Source: Hygrophila difformis (taxonomy: Eukaryota; Streptophyta; Magnoliopsida; Lamiales; Acanthaceae). Taken from it: a DNA stretch of 64,000 nucleotides. Both the position numbers and the translations under genes were made by a program. Every line of letters starts with the position of its first letter. Positions within the stretch are counted from its first letter, which is position 1. The notes beneath the pieces are model-generated. The model worked only from the letters and a program-made list of their open reading frames with translations, searched no databases and was not told the origin of the DNA. Of the stretch, positions 24,730 to 37,800 are shown piece by piece. The DNA lies in NCBI GenBank assembly GCA_030278955.1, contig JAOANR010000004.1, positions 744,001-808,000 of the forward strand, written 5' to 3'.

Positions 24730-24832
24730 TATGTATGACTATTTGAATGTTATGTTTTTCATTAACTTTGTATGACAAACAATATGATTATGTATTTGAC
24801 AAGTTTGACTATTCGACTATTGTTAATATATA

Positions 24833-25093
24833 CTACCTCTGCTCTTTAATATTTGCCACATACCCACATTTCACGCAATACAATACACATTTTTAATCTG
24901 CAATAATTCAAATTGTATATAAGTAAAAATTATGAAAATTTGATATTCAATATCTATGCGATAAGACGAATCCAACAAGATCCTACTTGACTATATTTTA
25001 TCTTATATAAATGTATTAAAAAATTGAATCAAAGTTACTCAATGAACAATGACAAAACCCCCCACCGTATCAATAATATAGGAATGGAGGAAG
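24833..25093 (+). mobile_element. Stowaway-type MITE
   Basis: Bounded by TA; left end CTACCTCTGCTC, right end GGAATGGAGGAAG. The interior shares AAGACGAATCCAACAAGATC-type sequence with the other copies in the window. Confidence 0.8.
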
Positions 25094-25199
25094 TACATAT
25101 TTTGATTGAAACACCTATTGAGAAATACACGATTTATAACACTAGTATGGTTGTTCACGGGTTAAAAAAGGAAATTAGGGAACAAACCCTGTAGCTCCC

Positions 25200-28100
25200 T
25201 GTAACGCCCCGAAAATTTAAACCTGATTTTCGCAAGCATTACCGCCGTACTAACTACCCTAAACTAGTGGCCAGCTAACTTAGACCAGCTAGTACAAGGC
25301 TGAGTGTAAAACCTAGGGTGATTATCTAAGTTAACCAATTATGAGCGGAAGCTAGAAATAAAAATAACACATAGACAAGTAGTGACTATCAACCAGTCCT
25401 TGAACAAGATATGACATTATCAGTAACAAGTTACAAGTCTCCACAATATACAATGCCTGGCAACCTACCCAATTACTCCAAATACAGGCTATCAACCCAA
25501 GGCAATAACAAACAAGGCCACATGCCGACAGAAAATAAGGTCCTAAGCTCATACCCCTCAACTAATAAATAAATCAATGAGTAACAGGTAGCAGAGTATC
25601 ACATAGATATAAATAAATGCAACAAGTAATCCTATGTAGGTGATCTCTCATAACCCAACATCCCAATCATGCTCCAGCGCCTCCAGGAAAATCTATAAAA
25701 CAAACAAAGTAAAGGGAGTCAGTACAAAGTACTGAGTAAGGGAAATATGTGCAGGGGAAAAATAAGGGGAAACAAATATATAATATATCAGACGAGAAAA
25801 TTATATAAACAAATCATCACAGCATCTCATACAGGCACTTCCACCACAATATATAAAGAAAATAAAGCATATAAATAAATCATCACACCGTCCCATACCG
25901 GTGCTTCAACCACAACATACAATGAATAAATAAATAAAGTAATGCATATGATGCATAGCCTAACATACACCTATCTATCCTATATGCAAATGCAGATGAA
26001 TATGCCTAGCCGGCAACCTAGAAACCCGGGCGGTATGAACCCACGGGTGAGGATATCATCAACTCCAACCCGTTACAGGGTAACATACACCATCCCCACA
26101 GGGACCACAGGCATCATAGCCCAAATCATCCACCCCGAAGGGCCAACAGGCATAACAGCCAACAATCCACCCCGAAGGGCCAACAGGCATAACATCCAAT
26201 AATCCACCCCGTAGGGCCATCGGGACTCAACAACACCTGTGAAGGCTGCCCGAAATATCATAACATCCGCCCCCATCGCGCCACGGGGCTCAACAACACA
26301 TGTGAAGGTTGTCTGTAATAATCATAGTGACACATCCAAATTACTCCATTTCAGTGCATAATCATAGCAGTGCATAATCCATTTCAGATACGTAATGGAA
26401 AGCTTACAAATTTAACTAGCACATGAAATAAACAATTAAAGATCATGAAGTTCTCCCTTAACTAACTAGTGCACACGTTAGCAAGGTCATTAAGGTTTAC
26501 CATGATTAATTAAAAATGTAAACATACAGTAGACTTTCATTTTCTGTACAAAATAACTGAGAATCAAATGGAATGAAAATAATATGATTAACCAAAATAG
26601 CTACTAGCTCAAGAACTCTACACTCACGTGGCTAAAGGGCAATCACTATCCCAAATTAATTTATTCACCAACACCCACATATACATACAGTAAAAGCAAG
26701 CTTCTAGCAGTATCCATCGAGTCTCAGTCTGCGTTTTCAACATTTAAAGTCCATAGAAAAATTGAAGTTCCATATAACCCCAAATTGGAATTCTGGACTA
26801 TGCCAGGTGAGTACATCCATTAGATTAATTGAAAACTAGGTAAAGCTTCCAATAATGTGATTTCACCACTTAACAGTAAAGCTCTAATTCTCAACAATAC
26901 CCATTAACATAACCAGTTGGGAACTTCCGTGAACATCAAATAAAGAATCCATGACCATAATAAATATATGAACATATCCATTTTTAAATCAGCACTTGCT
27001 ATTAAATATTATATATATATATATTCAGTTCACTCGTACCCTTAAAACATTTATAAATACACATATATTGTTTTAAGTCAACAAACTATACCCTTCTGAC
27101 TAATCCTTAATAGCCCCTATAATTATCCAAATCAATAGAAATCCACATTATTCAATAATTTCTGAAAATCAACAATCATAAAAGAAATTACTCAAAAATA
27201 ATCATCATCCTCCCCAGAATTACTCTAGTTATGCATTACTCAAGTAGGGTTCAACTATAAACATTTCCCTAAATTTTTCCAATAATTAACCAATAATACT
27301 CATCGAATTAAAGCATCAAGCAACCCCATTTTTCTAAAAATCATCTAATTCTACCATTAATAAATTATAATCAACAATTACTCACATTCAACTCTTACTC
27401 AAGTGTGCCAAAAACTCCAAAGCAAGTGCTTGCCCACCATCCAACAAATTGTGAGTAATCCACCAAGATAATTTAACCATAACAGTACAGAATACTAAAA
27501 TTTAGTCCACTGACTAATAACTCATTTTGCCACATTTAATCAATAATTAACAAGTGCTCAATTATTCACCCACCATAGAATTAACCATAAATAAGCATAA
27601 TCCCCAGTTTAACCAAAAACCTTCGAATCCAACAATCAATACATATCCATTTAATTTCACATAAACCCAACAATTGACAATCTCCACATTTGTTCAACCT
27701 TTAACCAATCATCAGAAATCATCCAAATTACTGAAAATCCAACATGCTCCTCAATCTCAAAGTTCATCACTAGCACACAATACCAAATAACTTAAATATT
27801 CAGTTAAGCAAGAATTAACACAATAATCAAACTATTATATACTTCATTTCTCAACCTTCAACCATATTTAAGAACCCCAAACTGCTAAACATAAGACTTT
27901 ACACAATCACAGTAAACTCAATAAACTCCAACCTTCAAGATTTATAAATTTCACTCCCAATTACCAATCTAATCTAAATAAAAGGTATCCAAACACCCAA
28001 TTACTTCTACAATCCAACAATTAGTGATTTCCAGAAGTTAAAGTAGCATAAAAGAAAACCCAAGGAGAAGCATATTAAAACAAAGAGAGATTGAGAAGAC

Positions 28101-28633
28101 GAAGTCCAGCCACCACCCCATCTCCCTACGCCGACGACGGCGATGGCGTCGCCGCTACCTCCGGTAGGGCTCTGTGCTGCTTGGCACAGCGCCACCCCGT
28201 GCTGTGGTGGTTCCACCACTAGAGGTTGCGCCTCCCGCTCGCCATGGCCCAACTCAACTGATGTCCGGCAGTGCATCACCGGACACCCCCCTCGCTGCTT
28301 TCAATTCCGGTGAAGGTAGAGAAAAGAAGGATCGGGAACAGAAATGGAGGAAGAAGGAGAGAAAACCCCACACATAAAACTACACATAAATCCCTTACCT
28401 AAATTCGACGAGCTTCCAAGTTGCTTTCTTCCACTTTTCCGATCGGCGCTCTCTCTCAAAGCCAAATCTGTGTTCTGCTCTTTCTTCCACCAACACGACA
28501 GGCATAGGCAATTTAGGGAAATAAGGGTTATAGGATGGGCCAAGGGTTTTCTAGGCTTTGATTGGTTTAGGATAGAAATGGGTTGGGTAATAGGTTAATA
28601 GGTAATTGGCTAATGAGTATTTGGGTTATTACA
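25200..28633 (-). mobile_element. Solo LTR, 3.4 kb (Tekay/chromovirus-like)
   Basis: The block starts TGTAACGCCCCGAAAATT and ends GGGTTATTACA, so both ends are TG...CA. It is flanked by the 5-bp duplication CTCCC (25195-25199 and 28634-28638). Read on the minus strand it ends CGGGGCGTTACA, the usual 3' edge of long LTRs of the Tekay/Del type in plants. No internal retrotransposon sequence adjoins either side, so this is what remains after recombination between two LTRs. The interior includes an irregular CCCCGAAGGGCCAACAGGCAT repeat at about 26090-26300 and a GC-rich patch at about 28100-28330. Confidence 0.85.
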
Positions 28634-29149
28634 CTCCCACGACCGAACAAGTTTATGGTCACGGCCATACGATCAGGGTAGCGTGCGGCACCGAGTGCGG
28701 CACGACGGCCTAGGTGCAGTGCGGCACCTGCCGTGCACCATGCCTGCATGCGCCGTCCGGCCTTGTTATTGTTCACACCCCATTTGTTGTCCCAATGTCA
28801 CCAAAATCAGCAGAAGTGCAGTTACAGTATCTGTCCACCACAAAAATTCAAATTCAACAGAAGACATAATCCATTACATCTTCAAAACATATAAATTCAA
28901 CATGGGGAAAACATATGGAAATACAAAATCAGTAAAGTTCAAGGCCAATAACATAGAAATATCCAAAGTGAATAACATCTAAACATTCAAAGACACAAAA
29001 AAATAGAAAAGTCAAAAATCAATCAACCGGTCTTGTGCCATCGCCCCAACCTAGCATTGTATACACCGTCTGAGTAATCTCTCAAACTCTGGGATCATCA
29101 TCATCTAATTATTGTCCAACAAATGCCCGCACCCCCGCTCCCGTATGGC

Positions 29150-32100
29150 ATGGTCAACCCGAACAGGTGCACGATATCTAGGCTACTAACGCTGCACCTG
29201 TCGCTACACTCGATGGTGTGACTACGTAGTATACCAATCGAAATACGAAGCGGAACACTCTTGGCAGGTACTCCGCTAGTCTACCCAAATGGACAACAGT
29301 TAGGACCTGATGATACCATCTAGTGAATTCTTCCCCTAGCGTGTAGCAGTACAGTCTCGTGCGGTCATTGTCTCGAAAGGTGCGGTCCAAGTGCTATGCT
29401 AATGGGGCAAGTGGTATCGTTTGCACATGGACAAACTATCGGAGGGCCCGATCGGGCATGTATGGCTCAAATATGTCACCAGCGGAGATATAGCCCTGGT
29501 AAAGAGTGACCTCCAGCCATGGGAACACCTCCCACATGCTACTGTACGTATAAAAAATCACTTATATACCATTTAATTTGAAAAATTAATTAAACCCAAC
29601 CAAATAGTATATATATTGTTTAAATTAGTACATCATCATGTGTGTGCTCATCTATCCTCTCCCGCTAGGCCCAGATGCAATCAATTTTCTGTGTGCTCGC
29701 CATACCTGCATCCACCAAATGCATGTCGGGTGGCCATCCATGTAATTGGCATCATGGGGTGGTTTGCCTAACATAGGGAAGTATTCATAAATCCAGGCAT
29801 GTGGTAAACATAACATAATCATTATTCGGTGAATATATGTGTTCATAATCTTCATAAACATAATTTATGAATAAAAATGGCTACATACCTCGATAAAATT
29901 CCAATATCCTACGACCTGTTTCGTCTCTATGGCAGAAGCCACAGAGAGCTGCCTATATAGTATGCAAGGACTGTACTCCAACCACTTCACATCAGCGCGT
30001 GACCCGCTCTTGTTCGAGAACAAGACACTCCCGAACTCATATAACATATATGTGGCATGGAAGCCCGGGTCAACCCACCCGATATTTCGGACTTGAGTTT
30101 ATTTGGGCTTGAATTAACAAAGAGAGAGAAAAGACTTGGCCCATTTCCATCGTCCGAATCGGCCCAACAAAGTAAGAACAAGCTCGGCCCATTTCAATCT
30201 CAATTTGAAACTAAAGTGAGTTCCAATGGACCCCACTCCAAGTGTCTTCTTCCTCAATTTTGCAATTTTCATCATCTCTTGTTTTCCTCCCAACGCTGGA
30301 AGCTGATGCCTCCTCCCATGTCCGAAGAGCTTCAGCTCCTCATTTTCTTTGGCAATTGCCTCGTCTCCAGCCGGCCAAGTTCCAGTTGTTCCTATCTCTC
30401 CCCTCGTCGGCCTCCTTTCCACCTCCGGCTGCTTCTCTCGACCCCATCGCCGCCTGCTCATGCCACGGAGACACCGTCGAACACCAACAACTCAAATCCT
30501 CCTTCGGCTAGCCACTGCTGCCCTCCCTCCGATCGTCATCTTCATCAACTAATGGTCTCGGCAGCAGCTACGAAATTTCCGCGTCCTGCAATTCCGGCCG
30601 GTCATCTCCCAAAAACCCTCAAATTATCCACCGGCAACCATCACTTATCATCGTCAACATGGTCGGCTGCCACCCCTCCATTACCGGCGTCAACATCAAC
30701 AAAAATCTGTCGATCTTCTCCGACCCCGCAAGCCATAACATGACGAAGAACAAAGCCCCGAAAGCCACAACAAAATTATCTCCGGCCATTTCGAACTCTG
30801 GCGGCCATCTCCAAAAAGACAGTGGCTGTCACTCATCTTCTTCGAGCCTCCAAAAAGCCACTGCCAGCTATCTCCAGCCGTCTTTCCTCTCCCTTCAAAC
30901 CTCCATCTCCGGCGAGCTCCACAGTTGCGCCTTCCTTCATCGTCACATTCTACTATCACTGCCGGCTGTCACCTCCAACACTCCATCTTCATCAACAACT
31001 GCCATCAAGTTTCCCCGTCTTCAACAGCTTTGACGTGATGGTTTCAACGTCGCGATGACACGGTTGCGACGGAAGGGCCTTCACCATCACGATGCAAGCG
31101 TCGCCAAGAGGTGTCACAACGCAGGTCTCCAGTTTCCCTTTCCTTGGCATCCGGACGCAGACCGCGGAGTTATGGCGCCAATGGTATTACGATGCAACTC
31201 CAATTCTTTCTCGACGCAGCTCCATGTCTGTTGTGAGGTAAGAAGTTGTTACGACGCATTGTGCACATGGACAAGGAGACCCTGGGATCTATGGTCCCGC
31301 AGCTTAACCTATTTTAATATCCACCTCATGGACTCCCTGTCTCGTCTCTTTGTTCGCGAGTCCCCGAATTGTAACTCTTATTTTTATGTGTCGCAATGCA
31401 CTCCATTTGAAGGCACGGTCATGATGCAACAATTGGTAGTTGTTTAATTTAGTGTATTTTGCTAAGACTTTAGGAATCCTATATATAGGAGTTTCCCGCT
31501 CATTGTAAGACATCTTTTGCTTAATATCATATGAGAACATATCTCTTTTATTATCAAAAGATCATTGAGAGCTTGGGGAATCATAAAATCCTCATGAGCG
31601 CATAACTCAAAACAACTTGTGTTTAGCTTGAGCTAAGTGCACTATTTTGGATTCTTGAAGCATTTCCAAAATAGATTTATCATTGTTTCAGAGATTTGGA
31701 AGAGATGGGGAAACCCTAGTTTTTACATCTCAAAAACTCATCAATTATGGGGAGCTTCCCTATCCATTTTATTTTCTTGTTTGCTATTGATATCATTGAG
31801 AGATCCATGCCAATATGCCTTTGCGCTTGCTCTTCTTCACTTATTTCCAGTCCTCTGATGTAGTCCCCATCACTTCAAAGCCACCTGCCCCCCTCACCCT
31901 TTGCATCTTCGCTCTCGCCCTCTTTATAGGGATCTTCATTGCACGCATAATGTCCTAATGACTCATAGATTACCCTTCAAAGAAAAATATAGCTATTCAA
32001 TTTAAGTTAAGTTAATTAATCATAGACAAAATTAAATTAATACACAACTAAATGTAATTGTGCATTCATGACTAGAGAGCACGGGTAAAAATCTGACAGG

Positions 32101-32420
32101 CAGACCGATAAGAAAAATACATTATTCCGTGTGATCGTCATCTCACCGAATGGGAAATGGAATGTGTTGATCTGGATAGCAAAACACCTCAGCAGAGGAG
32201 GTGCGATGTGGTCATCCTCATCACCGTCCTCCTAATTAGGTGGAGGTGGAGCAATATCAACAACGGGCGAACCTGGCACTGCGACGTCCTCGTATGTGAA
32301 ATCCTAAACCGACTCATCAAACACCATTTTTGCTAATGCAGCATCTCCATTATCCATATCTTGCTTACGCTGCCGGGCCCTTTCCGCATGAGCTGATGCT
32401 GTGGGCCGACGACGAAGATA
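29150..32420 (-). pseudogene. Degenerate plant mobile domain (MAIN-like) gene
   Basis: Minus-strand fragments match the plant mobile domain seen in MAIN-like proteins and some Mutator-like elements. At 32420-32100: an N-terminal piece with INTFHFPFGEMTIT. At 30062-29880: YEFGSVLFSNKSGSRADVKW. At 29861-29652: a piece with HAWIYEYFPMLGKP. At 29480-29178: EPYMPDRALR, a stop, FVHVQTIPLAPLA, then LDRTFRDNDRTRLYCYTLGE. Stops interrupt the frame, and the central part of the domain is missing where unrelated GC-rich sequence (30063-31990) intervenes. Similar GC-rich GTGCGGCACC-type patches lie outside both ends (about 28680-28760 and 32855-32940), which suggests the gene was carried by a transposon. 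Confidence 0.6.
30063..31990. other. Unassigned GC-richer insertion inside the plant-mobile-domain pseudogene
   Basis: The stretch separates the N-terminal fragment from the rest of the mobile-domain gene. It has an open frame at 30057-30743 (plus) made of Ser/Pro/His-rich low-complexity sequence that I do not trust as a protein. It also has a TATA-like CTATATATAGGAG at about 31480 and then TTGTAAGACATC, as in an LTR promoter. Terminal repeats and target duplications could not be found, so its class is unknown. Confidence 0.4.
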
Positions 32421-33534
32421 AACAACCAAGTATGAAATTCAATTGAAGTTGTTTGAGTATAGACACCATTCGCAATAGATAAAGACATAACTAAATAAAA
32501 AAATACTTTCTGTGTTCCATTTCAGATGTTCTGTTTGAGTTTATGACACTGTTCATTGTTGAACTTTGACTCAATATTATTGTAAGTATATATTTGGAAA
32601 AACATAGTTGAGTTTGGTTTTGTTAAATTCATTGAATTATGTAGTTTTCGAATATATATTTTAAATAATTTTTACTTATATATATAATTTTAAATATTAA
32701 CGATTAAAAAAATCTATTGGATTGTGTGTGGAAGTCAAACATGACATTGTAGTTCGGTCGGAAGGCAAATATATATATATATATATAAGGACAACAAACC
32801 TGTTCCGTACCCAGTGCCGATTAAGATGGAGACTGTGTGGTCGTATTGGTACAAGTAGCATGCGGCGCTAGGCGCCACACGACGACCTTGATGCACGACA
32901 CAACGACCCGATACACGGCACAAAGTGTCGTTCATCTTGTTTGTTGCACGGTTCTACGCATCGTGCAAAACTCTTCACGTTCGGAACACCAGTGCCGAAC
33001 AACACTTGTCCCCAACCTTCCCCAACTCAATCTATGGCATTCAAAACACCACCCCAAATGTAAATTTCAACACCCAAAATATCAATTTAATTAATAGACC
33101 TAATTGGAAGCTCTATAACATCTAAAAAAATTAACATTGACAACAATATGTAAAGTAAAAATTAAATAAACCCTAAAATGTACATAAACTCTAAATTTCT
33201 AACCTCTTAGCAGTGGAGGACGCTGACGTTGGGTTTGGGGGGTCGGTGTGCGAACACTAATATAATTTTTCACAATAATAAAATAATTTCATATCAAAAT
33301 TTCATTGTCAATATTTTTACTTTTATTATATTAGGAGTGATAAGTGTCACCAACGAGTTATATTATGAGAGTGTTAATAAAAAAATTTATTTTAAACTTT
33401 TAACTAAATATTTTGAAAATGGAGAACAACGATTAACAAAACCATAGTATTTAATTGATTTAAATAATGAGCTAAAAAGTATGTGCATAACTCACTAAAT
33501 TTTAGTTATTGCCTTGGATGACTGCCAGATTTTC

Positions 33535-33733
33535 AATGTGCTTGGGGAAGGGAATCGAGTAGCAGATCTTTTGGCGAAGCATGGAGCTTCCCGCCTGACA
33601 TCGTTATATGGGACATAACGGTGGATGCTTCCGGTGTGTGGTTCTCTAGATGTTAATTTTCTTTTGTTTTTCCCGCTTTTCTTTTTCTTTTTTTGTTATC
33701 CGCTGGCTTTTGGCTCATTCCAAAAAAAAAAAA
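33535..33733 (+). mobile_element. 5'-truncated LINE, RNase H end only
   Basis: The frame LGEGNRVADLLAKHGASRL is the C-terminal RNase H signature of plant L1-type LINEs (compare the same motif in the element at 45191). It is followed by a stop, a T-rich 3' tail with GGCTTTTGGCTCATTCC, and a poly-A run at 33721-33733. Everything upstream is missing. Confidence 0.8.
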
Positions 33734-34099
33734 AATTAAAAATTTGATTATATCTAGTATTTTAAATATTGACACACTCCTAAAACTTTTCTTTTTTATA
33801 GAGGTAACCTCATATCTGCATTAAAATAAATTTAAATTTTGATATTTACAATTCTTTTTGTTTGAAAAATATCCGTACAAAAAACAAAATAAGAAAAATG
33901 ATTTTTTAGAAGAAAAAACCCTAAAATATAAAAATAAGTTTAAACAAAAAAATAAAATTAAGACAGTTATATAAAAACTTAATGGCGAACATTGAGCTCG
34001 AGGGCGGCCGTCCACCCACATGCCCAAGTATGCCCGCCACTACATCTTAGTCTATCTATGGATGAATGATTTGCTTGTGCCAAAGTGTGCATCTCTATC

Positions 34100-34190
34100 G
34101 GATTTATCGTAGTGGTCAAGTTTTGTAATTTCCAACTTACAGGTTGGAGTTTCGATTCCCCACCCAATTTATAGGTTAGTAAAAAAAAAT
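34100..34190 (+). mobile_element. Possible tRNA-derived SINE fragment
   Basis: CGTAGTGGTCAAG resembles an A box and GGAGTTTCGATTCCCC a B box 30 bp later, followed by a T-rich/A-run tail (TAAAAAAAAA). No clear target duplication. Unrelated in body sequence to the two clear SINEs in this window. Confidence 0.4.
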
Positions 34191-34344
34191 ATAGAAATAG
34201 GGTGATGTTAATAGAAGGAAGAATGTAAATAGCCGCCACTTAGATATAAATGGGCTAAACAAACGGGAGTACTATATTATTTCCACTTAACGTGTGTGGT
34301 TGGTTGGCTTTGTCGTGAAAATATAAATAAGAATAACGAAAATA

Positions 34345-34607
34345 CTTGTCCATTTTTTTGTTAGCTACAGTTTGATAAATGCTACTGTTTATTTATACTT
34401 TCTTTAATTTGAACTTTTATTATGGTTATATAAGTTAAAATATATTCAAGTAGATCTTATTAGATTCGCCCGGTCTTGTAGTTTTTAAATATGAAACTTT
34501 TAGAATTTATTTATATTAAATTTAAGTTATTAATAATTTAAAATATGTATTGAACTGCGTGCTGAGCATGTCCGTAGCAATCTTTCAAAAGATAAAGAGG
34601 GAAGTAT
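34345..34607 (+). mobile_element. Stowaway-type MITE (subfamily with TGTTAGCTAC)
   Basis: It shares TTTTTTTGTTAGCTAC, TTAGATTCG, CTTTTAGAATTT and ACTGCGTGCTGGG/AGCAT motifs with the copy at 37400-37660 in the same order. The right end reads AAAGAGGGAAG followed by TA. The ends are degenerate. Confidence 0.7.
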
Positions 34608-34899
34608 AAAACAAAAACCCCCCATCCCAATTCCCACTCGTGTGAAATACACTACCCAATTGGAAAGCAAGAGCAACCCAAATCAACCCTAATTCTTTTC
34701 TGCGAAACGGATACTGAATTGATGAAAGGTCGTGTTTGTTTCTTTCTCCTCAAGCTGCTTATCTGGTAAGTACTATAAATCATCCCACTGATTCAGCTTT
34801 ACCGTTCGGTTGATGCGTTTTGTCGTCCTGCATTTTTCTAATGCTCCAAGTATTACTTCTTTTGTTTGGTGAGTTAGAATCGAATCAAAAGCTGTATGA

Positions 34900-37800
34900 A
34901 TGAGAAATCCTCCCACCCTTCTCTCGCTTACAATTGATTCTGCCCTCACCAATTTCTCTCATATATCTGATCTCTCCTTTCTGCCGGAGCACGTTCTTCT
35001 TGAGCTCTTCGTGGTATGTATGTTTCAATCATTCTCAGAATTAATGAAAACACTGATTTCATTACAACAATTTTCGCCCCTTGTTTTTCCTTTTTACTCT
35101 CTATGTTCAATTTATTTTTATTTTGACGTGGGTGGTGCTTAATTATGGGCAATTCCCAATTTTTTGATATTTGAATCTTATAAGTCTTGGTGCCTGCCTG
35201 GAATTGGTTTACGAGGAAAGTTCTTGGCTTTTGAGTAAATATGCATTATGTGATCATGAAGAAAGGCTTGCTTGCACCTCAAATGGTCCATGGTCTAGAA
35301 TCTTCTTTGAATCCAGCAATGACTAGGAATCTTTATTAGTATATAACTACAAAATTTCCTTGTCCTTTAGGGGATGCTCCCAAGTGGTTCAGTGCTCGGC
35401 ATGTCGTTCTTAAGATATTAAGGTTTAAATTCAATATGTTCGTGAGTTCTCCTTTTCTTTTATTCTTATGTTTTTGGGTGCTGGGGGGGTTGAATGAGTG
35501 AGACTAAATAAAAAATATGATACTTTCTGCAACCGATTTACTTCTATGCATTTCTATGCTGGTTGATTAAGTTGTATATATGGTTTTACTTCTACATGAA
35601 GGAAAATGCTTGAATTTTGCTGGGGAAATTACATAGTGCTTGATAGAAAATAGAGGATCTATATATCCTTGTGAAATTTCACCTTTATTTATGGGGCATT
35701 ATCTTAACAATTGGAAAATAAATAAAACTCCAAAGTAATTTATAATTCTATTCTTGTTCTAGAATCTATGAAAGAACATAAATATATACTTCCTCCGTTT
35801 TTTTTAATTACTATATTACAATTACTGCTTTCAACTAGCATGCTAAATTTTGAGTCTTATTTTGTTAGGTTAGAGTGTGATTTTGAAGTTAAACCCAACA
35901 TGAGTTTTGTAGTTTGTAATCTATACTTTCACTATTGCTTTACCATTTTTTATCTAGCCTTGTAACGAATCATATAAAACCATTCAAAGTAAGCTAGTTG
36001 GAAACAGTTATTGCAATGTAGCAATTAAAAAAACGGAGGAAGTATTTAAAATCGTAAAGATACTAACAAATCTGCAATAGCCTCCTTAAGGTGAAGCTGC
36101 ACACGAGAAATTGATTGAACTTGCTGTAAAGATGTGCAATCACACTTTAGTGTGGATCATAGAAATGAACTTCACCAAACACAGACAAACCTCTATCCAA
36201 AGCACTGATAACTAAAGTTTCAAGCCTCTAGGTAGGTTGTGTGAAAACTTAAAAGTGAAATGGAAACAACAATAAAATACTGCACCACATGAGCATTATT
36301 GGTGCAAATCAACAGCCATTCAGTAGGTTGTGTGGAAGGAGAAAAGATTGAAGTGAGGCAGCATAACGTGGCGAGGGATGTTAAAGTAGGTTCAGAGTTT
36401 AGACTTAGAAAAGGAACCATGGTATTGTGATATCGTATTGGATGTTAGACAATCTGGTGGTTCTAAGCATTTTAAATGAATAAATATGAGTGTTAAAATT
36501 GATTTTATTTTGCTTAAATTTTATAGTTGATAGTATTGATTGTTAAATGATAAGTCACCTAATTTGATTTCTATTATTCATAATTAGACCCATTTAATTA
36601 ATTAAGTGAACACATTTTGCTTTAGCAAACTGGCATGATGTTTTGAGTGCTAACTGAGCATTCTAGTTAACTATTATTAAAGTATTTGGGCTAATGACCT
36701 GATTAGTCCTTAACCTTGGCATTAATTCTGGCATGAGGCCAACCAAATTAGCAATGACCAATAGATGAAGCCGGATATAATCTTGTCTCAAACATCAGGG
36801 CTAAATCTACTTTTGGTCCCACAACTTATTCTCTCCTTCATTTGGTCATACGTTTTGAAATTTTCCATTTTTCGTCCCATTAAATAATTATTTTTTTCCA
36901 CATTTGGTTAATCGGTCTATTTTTAATAAAAAATATTCATATGGAGTCAATATACAGTTTTTAAAAATTATTTATTTGCAAAATACACACAATCTAATTA
37001 ATAATCCATAATCCATTTAACTAAACCCAAATTTATTTATTTGCAACAAATAATATTATTTATGAATAATTGTTATAAATATATTCTATGTACTATGTTA
37101 GTCTATATAATATTTTAATTAGTATTTATTAAATAACAGTAAATGTTATAAATGCAATTAATACACATAAAATAAAATATTATATGTTTATAAAAATTTC
37201 AAATATATTATTATTTAATAAATATTTTTTTATTTTTGTGGCATTATATATTTTTTTATTTAATATAATATATACTAAATATTTATAATAAAAATTTAAT
37301 TATTATTATCTGAGAAATATTTTTTTTTAGTAAATTCATAGATAATATTATTTGTTGCAAATGAATAAATTTGGGTTTAGTTAAATGAGTTATGTATTAC
37401 TTCCTCCGTTTTTTTTTTGTTAGCTACGTTTGACAAATGGGTACTGTTCACTTATATACTTTGACTTAAAGTTTTATCATGGTTATACAAGCTAAAATAT
37501 AGCCAAGTGTGATCTTGTTAGATTCGTCTCGTCTTGTAGATTTTAAATATCAAACTTTTAGAATTTTTACATGTACCGAATTTGAGTTATTAATAGTTTA
37601 AAATGTGCATTGGACTGCGTGCTGGGTGGGTCAGTAGCTATCTTTAAAAAACGGAGGAAGTATTAATTAGATTGTGTACATTTTGTAAACAAATAAATTT
37701 TTAAAAATTTTTCAATTACCCCATTTGAATATTTCTTGTTAAAAAATAGACTAATGGACATAAAGTGGAAAAAAGAATTATCTAATGCACCAAAATTGGA

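Noticed and set aside
30057..30743. 228-codon open frame
   Set aside because: Low-complexity Ser/Pro/His text with other open frames overlapping it, no domain, and it starts inside the mobile-domain pseudogene on the other strand.
32735..33125. Overlapping 60-85-codon frames
   Set aside because: They lie in a GC-rich repeat flank of the mobile-domain relic and share no motif.
35390..35450. tRNA-like CCAAGTGGTTCAGTG followed by GGTTTAAATTCAA
   Set aside because: Boxes are degenerate, and neither a body shared with the other SINEs nor a duplication is visible.
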